This document shows, piece by piece, positions 1-6,840 of a stretch of DNA of 30,769 nucleotides (positions within the stretch are counted from its first letter, which is position 1; each line of letters begins with the position of its first letter). The DNA is from Lachnospiraceae bacterium (GTDB lineage Bacteria > Bacillota > Clostridia > Lachnospirales > Lachnospiraceae), in NCBI GenBank assembly GCA_900770225.1, contig CAAGJU010000154.1:1-30769 (forward strand), in the 5' to 3' direction. A program made the translations under genes and the position numbers. The notes beneath the pieces were generated by a model. That model saw only the letters and a program-made list of their open reading frames with translations, made no database searches and was not told the DNA's origin.

Positions 1-3
1 AAT

Positions 4-51
4 ACAGCAAAAGATCCTGCCGGAACTTGCGCCGACAGGATCTTCTGCTGT
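4..51. repeat. Long perfect-arm hairpin at window start
   Basis: Bases 4-19 pair with 36-51 over 16 positions with one mismatch (A10 against C45), leaving a 16-nt loop. There is no T-run on the plus side. Read on the minus strand the stem is followed by TATT only. It could be a bidirectional terminator or end-structure of a gene outside the window. Nothing else in bases 52-143 was recognised. Confidence 0.6.
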
Positions 52-143
52 AGTCATTCAGTATAACCTGCACCATCTACTCGTGCATAGACACAGATTG
101 GCCTACGCTTACAGGTGCTTCGCAGTAAAACGGGAAAAAGAGC

Positions 144-178
144 CGTAACCTTTTAAATAAAGGGTTGCGACTTTTTTT
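144..178 (+). terminator. Rho-independent terminator
   Basis: An 11-bp stem (144-154 with 159-169, including two G.T pairs) closes a 4-nt AAAT loop and is followed by a run of seven T at 172-178. This implies that a plus-strand transcript, coding or non-coding, ends here. No gene was recognised upstream of it in the window. Confidence 0.8.
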
Positions 179-260
179 GCATACGGAATAGCAAATGTAT
201 AACCGTGATGGTGGTATACACGAAGATCTTGCAAAATAACAATGAATAGGATTCAATGCA

Positions 261-287
261 AAGCTGCTCCCGGGTGGGCAGCTTTTT
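261..287 (+). terminator. Rho-independent terminator
   Basis: Stem 261-269/276-284 (two G.T/G.C closing pairs next to the loop) runs into TTTTT at 283-287. It lies about 80 bases after the terminator at 144-178, so a very short transcript could lie between the two. No ORF or known RNA was recognised there. Confidence 0.75.
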
Positions 288-323
288 GTGGATTCGAATT
301 TGCAGATAGGTTATGATATGATA

Positions 324-387
324 ACAGTGTCAAAAGTCATCACCCACGTTGCACTTGTACAAAAGTGGGTGAATGACTTATTGACAC
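324..387 (+). repeat. Structured hairpin element, family III, copy 1
   Basis: A 21-bp stem pairs 327-347 with 365-387, interrupted only by single bulged A at 372 and 380, with a 17-nt loop at 348-364. The same 64-nt element occurs on the minus strand at 11357-11294 without gaps, at 48 of 64 identical positions by hand count. Differences include compensatory pair changes. Both copies start just after an AT-rich TAT-type -10-like stretch, so it could be the 5' end of a leader RNA. Its function is unknown. Confidence 0.7.
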
Positions 388-487
388 GCCCCCCTCAGCG
401 AGGGCGTAGTGGGGCGAAGCCACATGAGAGCCCGAGCTGAGGGAGGATCGCGAGAGCGCGTAGCGCGTAGCGATCCGGTTATCATAC
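388..487. other. GC-rich multi-hairpin block after the family III hairpin
   Basis: Within this AT-rich neighbourhood the block is sharply GC-rich. CCCTCAGC at 392-399 pairs with GCTGAGGG at 436-443. GGATCGC at 445-451 pairs with GCGATCC at 470-476. An outer imperfect pairing joins about 312-332 with 478-500. No protein-coding frame was recognised. It may be a structured RNA, or the body of a small non-autonomous element whose left part is the hairpin at 327-387. Confidence 0.5.
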
Positions 488-605
488 TTATGACACCTGT
501 ATCATGATATTACCAGAATTTATAGGGCAGGTTGCTGACACAAAAATTCAGAATACCAAAGTGATGTGTAATGTTGAAATAAATAAAGAAGACGTGTGGA
601 TAAGT

Positions 606-1154
606 ATGAAAAGTATTTTAGTAAGAACAAGAATCGTCTTTCTGCCACTTGTTATTATCATGACTGTCATAACACTGACAGCATGTGGGGAGTCAAGACC
701 TGTAGTGAATGTTAAGCTGGAATTAAAGAGTTCATCAGAAGTGAAATATGAAGCAATAAATGAAGATGGCAGTATGACAGCCCTTACGAAGGCACCTGCC
801 TTAGATGATGCAGATATTTATATTGCGGATGTCAAAAATTTCTCTGCAAGCACAGAAAGCGGGAAAGTGGTTAACAAGTTGATCAGTACCGTTGTCACGG
901 ATAACGATGGAAATGAAGTGGAGGCAGATGAAGCATCAGGCAGACTGCTTCAAACCATAGCAGACTCTATCCAGCATGACATCTTGGAAGCTAAAATATT
1001 TAAGGACGGTCAGATATACTATATTGCTGTACAAACGAATGTTAATTGGCAAAGCCCATGTGATTTCTACCAGTATAATCCGAGTGATGGCAAGCTTAAA
1101 AGTCTCTGCAGTTGGGATGATGTAAGTGTTTTGGGCGTTGCAAGGGTTAAATAA
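606..1154 (+). CDS. Predicted lipoprotein of unknown function
   Basis: This 182-aa protein is probably anchored outside the cytoplasmic membrane by lipidation. The ATG at 606 is preferred over an in-frame ATG at 504 because it puts a classical lipoprotein signal at the N terminus: basic residues, a hydrophobic stretch at about residues 10-24, then the lipobox LTAC with Cys27. The mature part (about 156 aa) has no motif I recognise and is rich in Asp, Lys, Ser and Val, with one later Cys pair. The ribosome binding site is weak (GTGGATAAG). The gene is AT-richer than the rest of the window and stands alone, preceded by a structured element and followed by the terminator at 1373-1405, which suggests separate acquisition. 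No function is assigned. Confidence 0.7.
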   Translation: MKSILVRTRIVFLPLVIIMTVITLTACGESRPVVNVKLELKSSSEVKYEAINEDGSMTALTKAPALDDADIYIADVKNFSASTESGKVVNKLISTVVTDNDGNEVEADEASGRLLQTIADSIQHDILEAKIFKDGQIYYIAVQTNVNWQSPCDFYQYNPSDGKLKSLCSWDDVSVLGVARVK

Positions 1155-1372
1155 ATACTGGAAGGTAACAGTTGGATAACTTAGAATTTTACTGATGATG
1201 AAAAGATTTGAAACTGATTCGAATGTAAAATATTGCTGGTATTAAGTTGAGTTTTGTGAAGTATTGAGATTGAGTGAAACTCGCCGGTCATAACGGCCAG
1301 AATATTATGAACGTGTATGTTTAACTTCCGGAAACGACGGGGTGCTTAGGCGTAGAATATCATTTACGTGTA

Positions 1373-1405
1373 TGGAAGCTTGTCGAGAGGCAGGCTTCCA
1401 TTTTT
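1373..1405 (+). terminator. Rho-independent terminator
   Basis: TGGAAGCTTG at 1373-1382 pairs with CAGGCTTCCA at 1391-1400 (one mismatch) around an 8-nt loop and is followed by TTTTT. It is the likely end of the lipoprotein transcript, about 220 bases after its stop codon. Confidence 0.8.
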
Positions 1406-1575
1406 GGGGCGAAAATATGAAAATAGTCACAATAAAAAGTTGTTAGCAGCGTATCAAAAAGACCCTGAGGTTCTGCGAAAAACAGCGTGTCCTTGTGTGC
1501 TTGTTATTCGCCTAAAGTATAAAGGTCGGACCAGGAAGAAACTGGTATAAATACCGACACAACATGGTATGAGCG

Positions 1576-1601
1576 GGCTGCCCTTACAGGGGCAGCCTTT
1601 T
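1576..1601 (+). terminator. Rho-independent terminator
   Basis: GGCTGCCC at 1576-1583 pairs with GGGCAGCC at 1590-1597 and is followed by TTTTGCGTTT. It insulates the hypB operon promoter from upstream transcription. Confidence 0.75.
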
Positions 1602-1656
1602 GCGTTTCCATATGGGTATAAAGGTACCTTCAGGTTATTGATAAATCGTCATATTG

Positions 1657-1673
1657 CACGAAAAATATTCGTG
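1657..1673. promoter_or_regulatory. Palindrome overlapping the hypB promoter, candidate operator
   Basis: CACGAA and TTCGTG form a perfect interrupted palindrome with a 5-nt AT spacer. Its right half lies at the -35 position of the proposed hypB promoter, a typical place for a repressor site. The regulator is not identifiable from the sequence. Confidence 0.45.
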
Positions 1674-1696
1674 AAACAGATGACATATGGTATAAT
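1668..1696 (+). promoter_or_regulatory. Promoter of the hypB operon
   Basis: A perfect TATAAT at 1691-1696 has a weak -35 (TTCGTG, 1668-1673) at 17 bp. It lies 35 bases ahead of the hypB start and directly downstream of a terminator, which supports it. The poor -35 suggests regulated or activator-dependent initiation. Confidence 0.6.
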
Positions 1697-1730
1697 TGCA
1701 TGTATGACGACAGAGAAAGGAAAGGAAACC

Positions 1731-2573
1731 ATGCAGGATAGTGCAATTAAGGTGATCGACGTGAAGGAGCGTATTCTTGCGGATAACGATATGGCTGCAG
1801 ATACAGTACGCTCACAGATGAAAGAAAAGGGCGTTTTCCTGGTGAACCTGATGGCTTCGCCCGGCGCCGGCAAGACGACACTGCTGGTGAGAACGATTCA
1901 GGCACTGAAGGATACTTACAGAATCGGTGTCATGGAAGCGGATGTGGACAGCGATGTCGATGCGAGAACGGCGGCGGAGGCTGGCGCAAAGGTCATTCAG
2001 ATCCATACCGGCGGCTCCTGCCATATGGATGCGGAGATGACGGAAAAAGGAATCGATGAAATGGGCGTCGATGACGTCGACATTGTTTTTCTCGAGAATG
2101 TCGGCAATCTGGTGTGCCCTGCGGAATTTGACGTGGGAGCGAATAAGCGCGTCATGATCCTGAGTGTGCCGGAGGGCGACGACAAGCCGCTGAAGTATCC
2201 GCTGATGTTCCGGGTGAGCGATGTACTGCTCGTGAATAAGGTGGACACCGCGCCGATCTTTGATTTTGACTTTGACAGGCTTCGCGCGAATGTCGACAGA
2301 CTGCATGAGGGAATGCCGATCATCCCGCTCTCAGCAAAGACGGGCGAGGGCTTCGGCGCATGGATCGCATGGCTGAAACGCGAGGTTGAAGCGAGCCGGA
2401 AGTCCGCTGCTGATGACCAGGCTGCTGCAGATGCTGAACAGTCAGGGTCAGCCGGGACGCATGGTGTGTCAGCGGATGGCTGGTCGAATGCATCTGCGTC
2501 TTATACAGAGGATGCGAAAAAATCAAAGCCGGGACAGGATGTTGCCCAGGGAGAGAAGGTGAGCGCACGATGA
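1731..2573 (+). CDS. hypB: HypB-family nickel GTPase, with C-terminal extension
   Basis: HypB is the SIMIBI-class GTPase that delivers nickel to [NiFe]-hydrogenase precursors together with HypA. This 280-aa protein has the P-loop SPGAGKTT (residues 43-50), the metal-site Cys97-His98 pair, the ENVGNLVCP segment (122-130), a G4 motif NKVD (169-172) and SAKTG (201-205). There is no His-rich N-terminal nickel store. Residues about 221-280 form a low-complexity Ala/Ser/Asp/Lys tail absent from ordinary HypB (about 220 aa). The start at 1731 is chosen because of the GGAAAGGAAA ribosome site. The open frame extends up to 1569 but crosses a terminator and the promoter. It overlaps the next hypB by 4 bases. 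No hydrogenase subunit or hypCDEF gene is nearby, so the nickel client is unknown. Confidence 0.93.
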   Translation: MQDSAIKVIDVKERILADNDMAADTVRSQMKEKGVFLVNLMASPGAGKTTLLVRTIQALKDTYRIGVMEADVDSDVDARTAAEAGAKVIQIHTGGSCHMDAEMTEKGIDEMGVDDVDIVFLENVGNLVCPAEFDVGANKRVMILSVPEGDDKPLKYPLMFRVSDVLLVNKVDTAPIFDFDFDRLRANVDRLHEGMPIIPLSAKTGEGFGAWIAWLKREVEASRKSAADDQAAADAEQSGSAGTHGVSADGWSNASASYTEDAKKSKPGQDVAQGEKVSAR

Positions 2574-3244
2574 AAGTGATCGAACTTCATGAGAGCGTGA
2601 CGGCTTCCAATGACCGCGACGCGGATGCGCTTCGCGGGGAAATGAGGAAGAACGGCACGTTGCTGATCAACCTGATGAGTTCACCCGGATCGGGGAAAAC
2701 GACACTGCTCAGCCGCACGATCCGCGATCTCAGCGGAAAAGTGAAGACGGCTGTTCTGGAAGCGGACATCGACTCCGATGTCGATGCGAAGCGGATCGAT
2801 GCGCTGGGCGCAAAGGCGATTCAGGTGCACACCGACGGCATGTGCCATATGGATGCGGGCATGACGGCAGAGGGACTGCATGAGATGGGCTATGAAGGCA
2901 TCGATCTGGCATTTCTTGAGAATGTCGGCAACCTGATCTGCCCGGCGGAATTCGATACAGGCGCCGGTAAGAACGTCATGATCCTGAGCGTTCCGGAGGG
3001 CGATGACAAGCCGCTGAAGTATCCGCTGATGTTTCAGACCAGCGATGTGCTTGTAATTTCAAAAATTGATGCGCTGCCATACTTTACTTTTGATATGGAT
3101 GCCTGTGTGCAGCGGGCAAAGGCACTGAATCCGGATATTCAGATCTTCCCTGTCTCGGCGAAGACCGGCGAGGGCATGGATGCATGGGAGATGTGGCTGG
3201 CTGGCGCCGTTGCTGATTGGAAGGGCAACGAATCAGTCACCTGA
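2570..3244 (+). CDS. hypB: Second HypB-family nickel GTPase
   Basis: A 224-aa paralogue of the preceding HypB and close to the usual family length. It carries the P-loop SPGSGKTT (38-45), the metal-site Cys92-His93, an ENVGNLICP segment at about 117-125 and SAKTG (197-201). The base-specificity motif reads SKID (164-167) instead of NKxD; the Asn-to-Ser change may alter guanine affinity. The ATG overlaps the stop of the first hypB (ATGA), so the two are translationally coupled. Tandem hypB genes are unusual. They may form a heterodimer, or one may have been recruited to another client, perhaps the large flavoprotein encoded next. The function is firm at family level only. Confidence 0.92.
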   Translation: MKVIELHESVTASNDRDADALRGEMRKNGTLLINLMSSPGSGKTTLLSRTIRDLSGKVKTAVLEADIDSDVDAKRIDALGAKAIQVHTDGMCHMDAGMTAEGLHEMGYEGIDLAFLENVGNLICPAEFDTGAGKNVMILSVPEGDDKPLKYPLMFQTSDVLVISKIDALPYFTFDMDACVQRAKALNPDIQIFPVSAKTGEGMDAWEMWLAGAVADWKGNESVT

Positions 3245-3365
3245 AGTGAAGGCAGGCGCCACAGATCAGGCACAGGAACCTGATATGCAGAAAGGCCATC
3301 CGGGGATGATGGGGCGAAGGAGACCGGCCTTGTGATGAAGTAATGTAGTGTATAGGAGGGAAAGT
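3245..3365 (+). other. Leader gap with two small hairpins
   Basis: Between hypB and the flavoprotein gene, ATCAGG/CCTGAT (3265-3284) and AAGGCC/GGCCTT (about 3292-3337) can pair. No terminator T-run follows, so the four genes 1731-6519 can still be one transcript. The hairpins could adjust relative expression or mRNA stability. Confidence 0.35.
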
Positions 3366-6182
3366 ATGAAGGAACAGAAGAACCGCATGGTGAATGAACG
3401 CGATTACCGCCTGCCGGAGAACTACGTGTATCCGGATAAGGAGAAGCTCAGACTGCTGATCCGTCTGGCAGGCATGATCACCGACCGCTATGTAGCGAAG
3501 TATACACACACGATCCAGCAGGATGATCCGGAGATCTGGTGCCTGGATGAGGTGATGAGCAAGGACGAAGTGAAGTTTATGCTCAGCTTCAGGAAAACCA
3601 GAACAAGCTACAGCCACGCACAGCTGGTAAAAATGAACCCGTCGTTCTCAGAAGAGCAGATCGATGAGATGCTGAACCACCTGATGTGGGTCGGCTGCAT
3701 CGAGACGAACCGTGAGAATCCGGCGGAGGAGCTCTGGTATGACGTGCCGATCTTTGTGCCGGGCATTGCCGAATTCATGGTGATGAACGATAAGCTGATG
3801 GCGGAGCATCCGAATATCGCCACCTTCTTTAATCTGATGACGCAGATGCCGCTTGAGGGCATCACGCCTATGGTACCGATGGGCGGCGCAGGCATCGGCA
3901 TGCACGTCATTCCCGTGGAAAAAGCCATTGAGTCCTCTTCCACTTCTGTTCCGCTGGAGCATATCTCGCACTGGCTGGACAAGTATGACGGCAAGCTATC
4001 GATCGGTGTCTGCACCTGCCGCCGCCAGCAGGCGATGCGCGGCGAGGGCGACGGTTCGATCGAGCAGGAGTGCTGCATCGGACTCGGTGACCTGGCGGAG
4101 TGGTGCGTGAATACGGGCCGCGGACATTACATTACCAAAGAAGAGGCACTGGAGGTCTGTGAGCGGGCAGAGCGTCATGGCTTCGTTCATCAGACGACGA
4201 ATATCGACGGCGAGGACAAGATCGTCGGCCTGTGCAACTGCGCACCCGGCGTCTGCAACGCCATCCGTACATCACAGTTGTACAACACGCCGAACATGTC
4301 CCGCTCGGCTTACCGCGCGCATGTAGATAAGGAAAAATGCGTGGCCTGCGGCAAGTGCGTGGAAGTCTGCCCGGTCGGCGCGGCGAAGCTCGGTCAGAAG
4401 CTCTGTCGGAAGGACGGCAGCGAGGTGACTTATCCGCTGACGCTGCTTCCGGATGAGACGCGCTGGACGGCAGACAACTGGAATATTCATTACCGCGAGG
4501 ACGCAAAGATCAACTGCTATGCAACCGGAACCTCGCCCTGTAAGACCGCCTGCCCGGCGCATATTGCCGTTCAGGGCTATGTGAAGATGGCGAAAGAGGG
4601 TAAATATGAGGAGGCACTGAAGCTGATCCGTCAGGACAATCCGTTCCCGGCAGTCTGCGGTGCGGTATGCAACCGTCGCTGTGAAGATGCCTGCACGAGA
4701 GGAACTGTGGATGATCCGGTGGCCATCGACGAGATCAAGAAGTTTGTAGCGCAGCAGGAGCTCGATCCCGCTTTCCGTAAAAATATCCTGCCCATCTGCG
4801 AGAGAGATGAGGGCGGTTTCTGGGATGACAATTACAGGATGGCTGTGATCGGCTCCGGCCCGGCCGGCATGTCCTGTGCGTATTATCTGCGCACCAAGGG
4901 CTATCCCGTCACGATATTCGAGAAGGAAGAAAAGCCCGGCGGAATGCTGACCTACGGCATGCCGTCTTTCCGCCTGTCCAAGGATCTCGTCGATGCGGAG
5001 ATCGACATGCTCCGCGAGATGGGCATTGAGTTCCGCTGCGGCGTCGAGGTCGGCAGAGATGTGAGCATTGCTGATCTCCGGGCAGAGGGATACCGTGCAT
5101 TTTATGTATCCATCGGCCTTTCCGGCGGCAGAAACACCGGCGTTCCGGGCGAAGATGCGATCGGCGTAGAGTCCGGCATCGGTTTCCTGAACCGTGTGAA
5201 CCGCGATCACAGCGTGAAGCTCAGCGGTGACGTGGTTGTTGTCGGCGGCGGCAATGTGGCGGTCGATGTGGCAAGAACGGCACAGCGCGTGACCGACGGA
5301 CATATCACCATGATCTGCCTTGAGGGCGCTGATGAGATGCCGGCGGCAGCGGACGAGGTGGAAGACGCAAAATCCGAAGGCATCGAGGTGAAAAACGGCT
5401 GGGGCCCGAAAGAGATCCTGACGAGCGGCGGCAGGGTCACCGGTGTGGTATTCAAAAAGTGCACGCAGGTCAAAAATGCCGACGGCGCCTTTGATCCGCA
5501 GTACGATGAGGACACGACGATCACAGTTTCCTGCGAAAACGTACTGGAGGCCATCGGTCAGTCGGCCGTCTGGGGAGATCTTCTCAAGGGAACAAAAGCA
5601 GAGACGAGACGCGGCGGCACAGTGATCTGCGATCCTGTCACCTTCCAGACAGCGGAGCCGGATATTTTTGCAGGAGGAGACATCAACCACGGCGCAAGAT
5701 TTGCCATTGACGCCATCGCAGACGGCAAGAAGGGCGCGGAATCCATGCACAGATTCGTGCATGAGGGACAGTCGCTCACGATCGCCCGCGATCTGCGCGA
5801 GTTCGTCGAGCTGGACAAGGATGACATCCGGATCCCTTACGGCTACGACCACGCGAAGAGAAGCGTGCCGGGATCCCGCAAGGTCGAGGACCGTTTCGAT
5901 GATACCAGACTTCCGCTGACCGAAGAGCAGGTACATCAGGAGGCGGACCGCTGCCTCGGCTGCGGCGCGACAACGGTAGACATCAACCGCTGCATCGGCT
6001 GCGGACTCTGCACAACGAGATGCGAATTTGACGCCATCCATCTGCAGCGCGACCTGCCCGACTGCTCCAACTATATGAAGGCGGAAGACAAGATGAAGGC
6101 CATCGCGCCTTACGCGATCAGCCGCGAGTTCAAGATCATCCGCAAGGCAGCGCAGGATGCGGCAGGAAAAAAACATGCATGA
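3366..6182 (+). CDS. Large Fe-S/FAD/NAD(P) oxidoreductase, GltD-like core
   Basis: This 938-aa cytoplasmic electron-transfer flavoprotein has a layered build. Residues 1-130 look helical and winged-helix-like. Residues 160-300 hold a Cys-rich domain (C216, C218, C236, C290, C292, C297 are shared with the paralogue at 14452). A ferredoxin motif CVACGKCVEVCP spans 325-336. A GltD/dihydropyrimidine-dehydrogenase-type Fe-S helical domain spans 384-443. The FAD site IGSGPAG is near 495-501, the NAD(P) site VVGGGNVAVD at 625-634 and AGGD near 769-772. A C-terminal two-cluster set spans C863-C886. GltD proteins are about 480 aa, so half of this protein is extra. The start at 3366 follows AGGAGGG; an in-frame ATG at 3348 lies upstream of it. 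The 3' end overlaps hypA by 8 bases. It probably passes electrons from NAD(P)H or ferredoxin to an unknown acceptor. It is not glutamate synthase: no gltB is present. Confidence 0.88.
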   Translation: MKEQKNRMVNERDYRLPENYVYPDKEKLRLLIRLAGMITDRYVAKYTHTIQQDDPEIWCLDEVMSKDEVKFMLSFRKTRTSYSHAQLVKMNPSFSEEQIDEMLNHLMWVGCIETNRENPAEELWYDVPIFVPGIAEFMVMNDKLMAEHPNIATFFNLMTQMPLEGITPMVPMGGAGIGMHVIPVEKAIESSSTSVPLEHISHWLDKYDGKLSIGVCTCRRQQAMRGEGDGSIEQECCIGLGDLAEWCVNTGRGHYITKEEALEVCERAERHGFVHQTTNIDGEDKIVGLCNCAPGVCNAIRTSQLYNTPNMSRSAYRAHVDKEKCVACGKCVEVCPVGAAKLGQKLCRKDGSEVTYPLTLLPDETRWTADNWNIHYREDAKINCYATGTSPCKTACPAHIAVQGYVKMAKEGKYEEALKLIRQDNPFPAVCGAVCNRRCEDACTRGTVDDPVAIDEIKKFVAQQELDPAFRKNILPICERDEGGFWDDNYRMAVIGSGPAGMSCAYYLRTKGYPVTIFEKEEKPGGMLTYGMPSFRLSKDLVDAEIDMLREMGIEFRCGVEVGRDVSIADLRAEGYRAFYVSIGLSGGRNTGVPGEDAIGVESGIGFLNRVNRDHSVKLSGDVVVVGGGNVAVDVARTAQRVTDGHITMICLEGADEMPAAADEVEDAKSEGIEVKNGWGPKEILTSGGRVTGVVFKKCTQVKNADGAFDPQYDEDTTITVSCENVLEAIGQSAVWGDLLKGTKAETRRGGTVICDPVTFQTAEPDIFAGGDINHGARFAIDAIADGKKGAESMHRFVHEGQSLTIARDLREFVELDKDDIRIPYGYDHAKRSVPGSRKVEDRFDDTRLPLTEEQVHQEADRCLGCGATTVDINRCIGCGLCTTRCEFDAIHLQRDLPDCSNYMKAEDKMKAIAPYAISREFKIIRKAAQDAAGKKHA

Positions 6183-6519
6183 AATGGGAATCGTGACACA
6201 TCTGGCAAAGACGCTGGATGAGCTCTCAAAGGAACAGAATATCACGAAAATCGGATCCGTGACACTGCAGGTCGGCGAGGTGTCCGGCATCATCACAGAC
6301 TACTTCACCGACTGCTGGGACTACTTCAAAGTGCGCTATCCCGTGCTGAAGGAATCCGAACTGAAGCTCGAGACCATACCGGCAGTCACCTGGTGCAATC
6401 ACTGTAAGAAAACGTATCCGACCGTCCAGTATGGCAAAGAATGCCCGTACTGCCACAGCGACGAGACCTGGCTGCTGAAGGGCAACGAGTGCATTATCAA
6501 GGAAATTGAAGCCGAGTAA
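6175..6519 (+). CDS. hypA: HypA nickel metallochaperone
   Basis: HypA binds nickel through its N-terminal Met-His-Glu and works with HypB in nickel insertion. This 114-aa protein starts MHEMGIV, the canonical nickel site (His2). It carries the zinc-ribbon pairs CNHC and CPYC in the C-terminal half. The start at 6175 is fixed by that motif; upstream in-frame codons would bury it. It overlaps the end of the large flavoprotein gene by 8 bases and is the last gene of the operon, followed by the hairpin at 6527-6563. With two hypB genes it gives a nickel-delivery pair without hypCDEF or a hydrogenase in view. Confidence 0.93.
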   Translation: MHEMGIVTHLAKTLDELSKEQNITKIGSVTLQVGEVSGIITDYFTDCWDYFKVRYPVLKESELKLETIPAVTWCNHCKKTYPTVQYGKECPYCHSDETWLLKGNECIIKEIEAE

Positions 6520-6526
6520 GCAGAAA

Positions 6527-6563
6527 GGGCTGTGAAGAAATGTGAAAACATTCTTCACAGCCC
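6527..6563 (+). terminator. Terminator-like hairpin after hypA
   Basis: A 13-bp perfect stem (6527-6539 with 6551-6563) extends inward by TGT/ACA over one bulged A to a GAAA tetraloop. The tail AGTTTATTTAT is only moderately T-rich. It starts 8 bases after the hypA stop. Confidence 0.75.
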
Positions 6564-6573
6564 AGTTTATTTA

Positions 6574-6636
6574 TGCGAGCAGAGAGCCACATCCTCACAC
6601 ATGTGAAGCGCGTGATGAGGTGTGGCGAACGACGCA
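6574..6636 (+). repeat. Structured intergenic element, family II, copy 1
   Basis: GCCACA (6586-6591) pairs with 6621-6626, CCTCA (6593-6597) with 6616-6620, and CAC (6598-6600) with 6612-6614, leaving single-base bulges. An outer TGCG/CGCA pair joins 6574-6577 and 6633-6636. A related sequence with the same layout lies at 20248-20306. Both read GAGCC-R-CATCC near the left arm and GTGATG-N-GGTG-N-GGCGA near the right. Confidence 0.55.
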
Positions 6637-6706
6637 GTAGTGAGTCACATCCGATTGCGCAGCTGTGGACACGAAGGGAGATTTCCGGTCGTGCCACTGC
6701 GGCAGG

Positions 6707-6836
6707 GCGATGGATGTTTCCAGTCCACAGCCTCCGCAGGCGTCGGTTCTTAGCAAATCCGACCAGAGGGAGGATGAGCTTAGAACCGCTGCGCCGAGGA
6801 CGAGCGAGAGCGGCTGTGGACGGAAACATTCATCGC
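6707..6836 (+). repeat. Structured intergenic element, family I, copy 1
   Basis: An outer stem of about 25 bp joins 6707-6732 with 6812-6836 (one G.T, one bulge). Inside, the 10-bp arms CGGTTCTTAG and CTTAGAACCG pair with one T.T mismatch. The conserved string CGAGGACGAGCGAGAGC follows at 6795-6811. The second copy, on the minus strand at 17397-17271, keeps this core but has completely different outer arms that still pair. Its inner-stem changes are compensatory. It lies between convergent genes. It could be an RNA or a DNA-level structure; no known family was recognised. Confidence 0.7.
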
Positions 6837-6840
6837 ACTT

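Larger units (their letters stand above)
1155..1730. other. AT-rich intergenic stretch without a gene
   Basis: It contains a near-repeat (1299-1319 and 1354-1374, 18 of 21 matching), a small hairpin GCCG/CGGC near 1283-1297, two terminators (1373-1405 and 1576-1601), and the palindrome and promoter ahead of hypB. An open frame at 1368-1550 runs through the first terminator and has no recognisable protein features. The stretch between the two terminators (1406-1575) could encode a short RNA, but no known family was recognised. Confidence 0.6.

Noticed and set aside
1368..1550. 60-codon open frame before hypB
   Set aside because: It runs through the terminator at 1373-1405 and lacks a ribosome site or protein-like composition.
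1569..1730. Upstream extension of the first hypB
   Set aside because: It would translate across a terminator and the TATAAT promoter; the family N terminus and ribosome site fit 1731.
3366..6182. Glutamate synthase small subunit (gltD)
   Set aside because: No gltB is present and the protein is about twice the GltD length with extra Fe-S domains; only the core is GltD-like.
4272..6296. Long minus-strand open frame opposite the first large flavoprotein
   Set aside because: It is the antisense shadow of a well-supported gene; the protein has no recognisable domain and no ribosome site. The same holds for 15328-17331 (-), 8118-9575 (+), 9953-11332 (+) and 17534-18820 (-).
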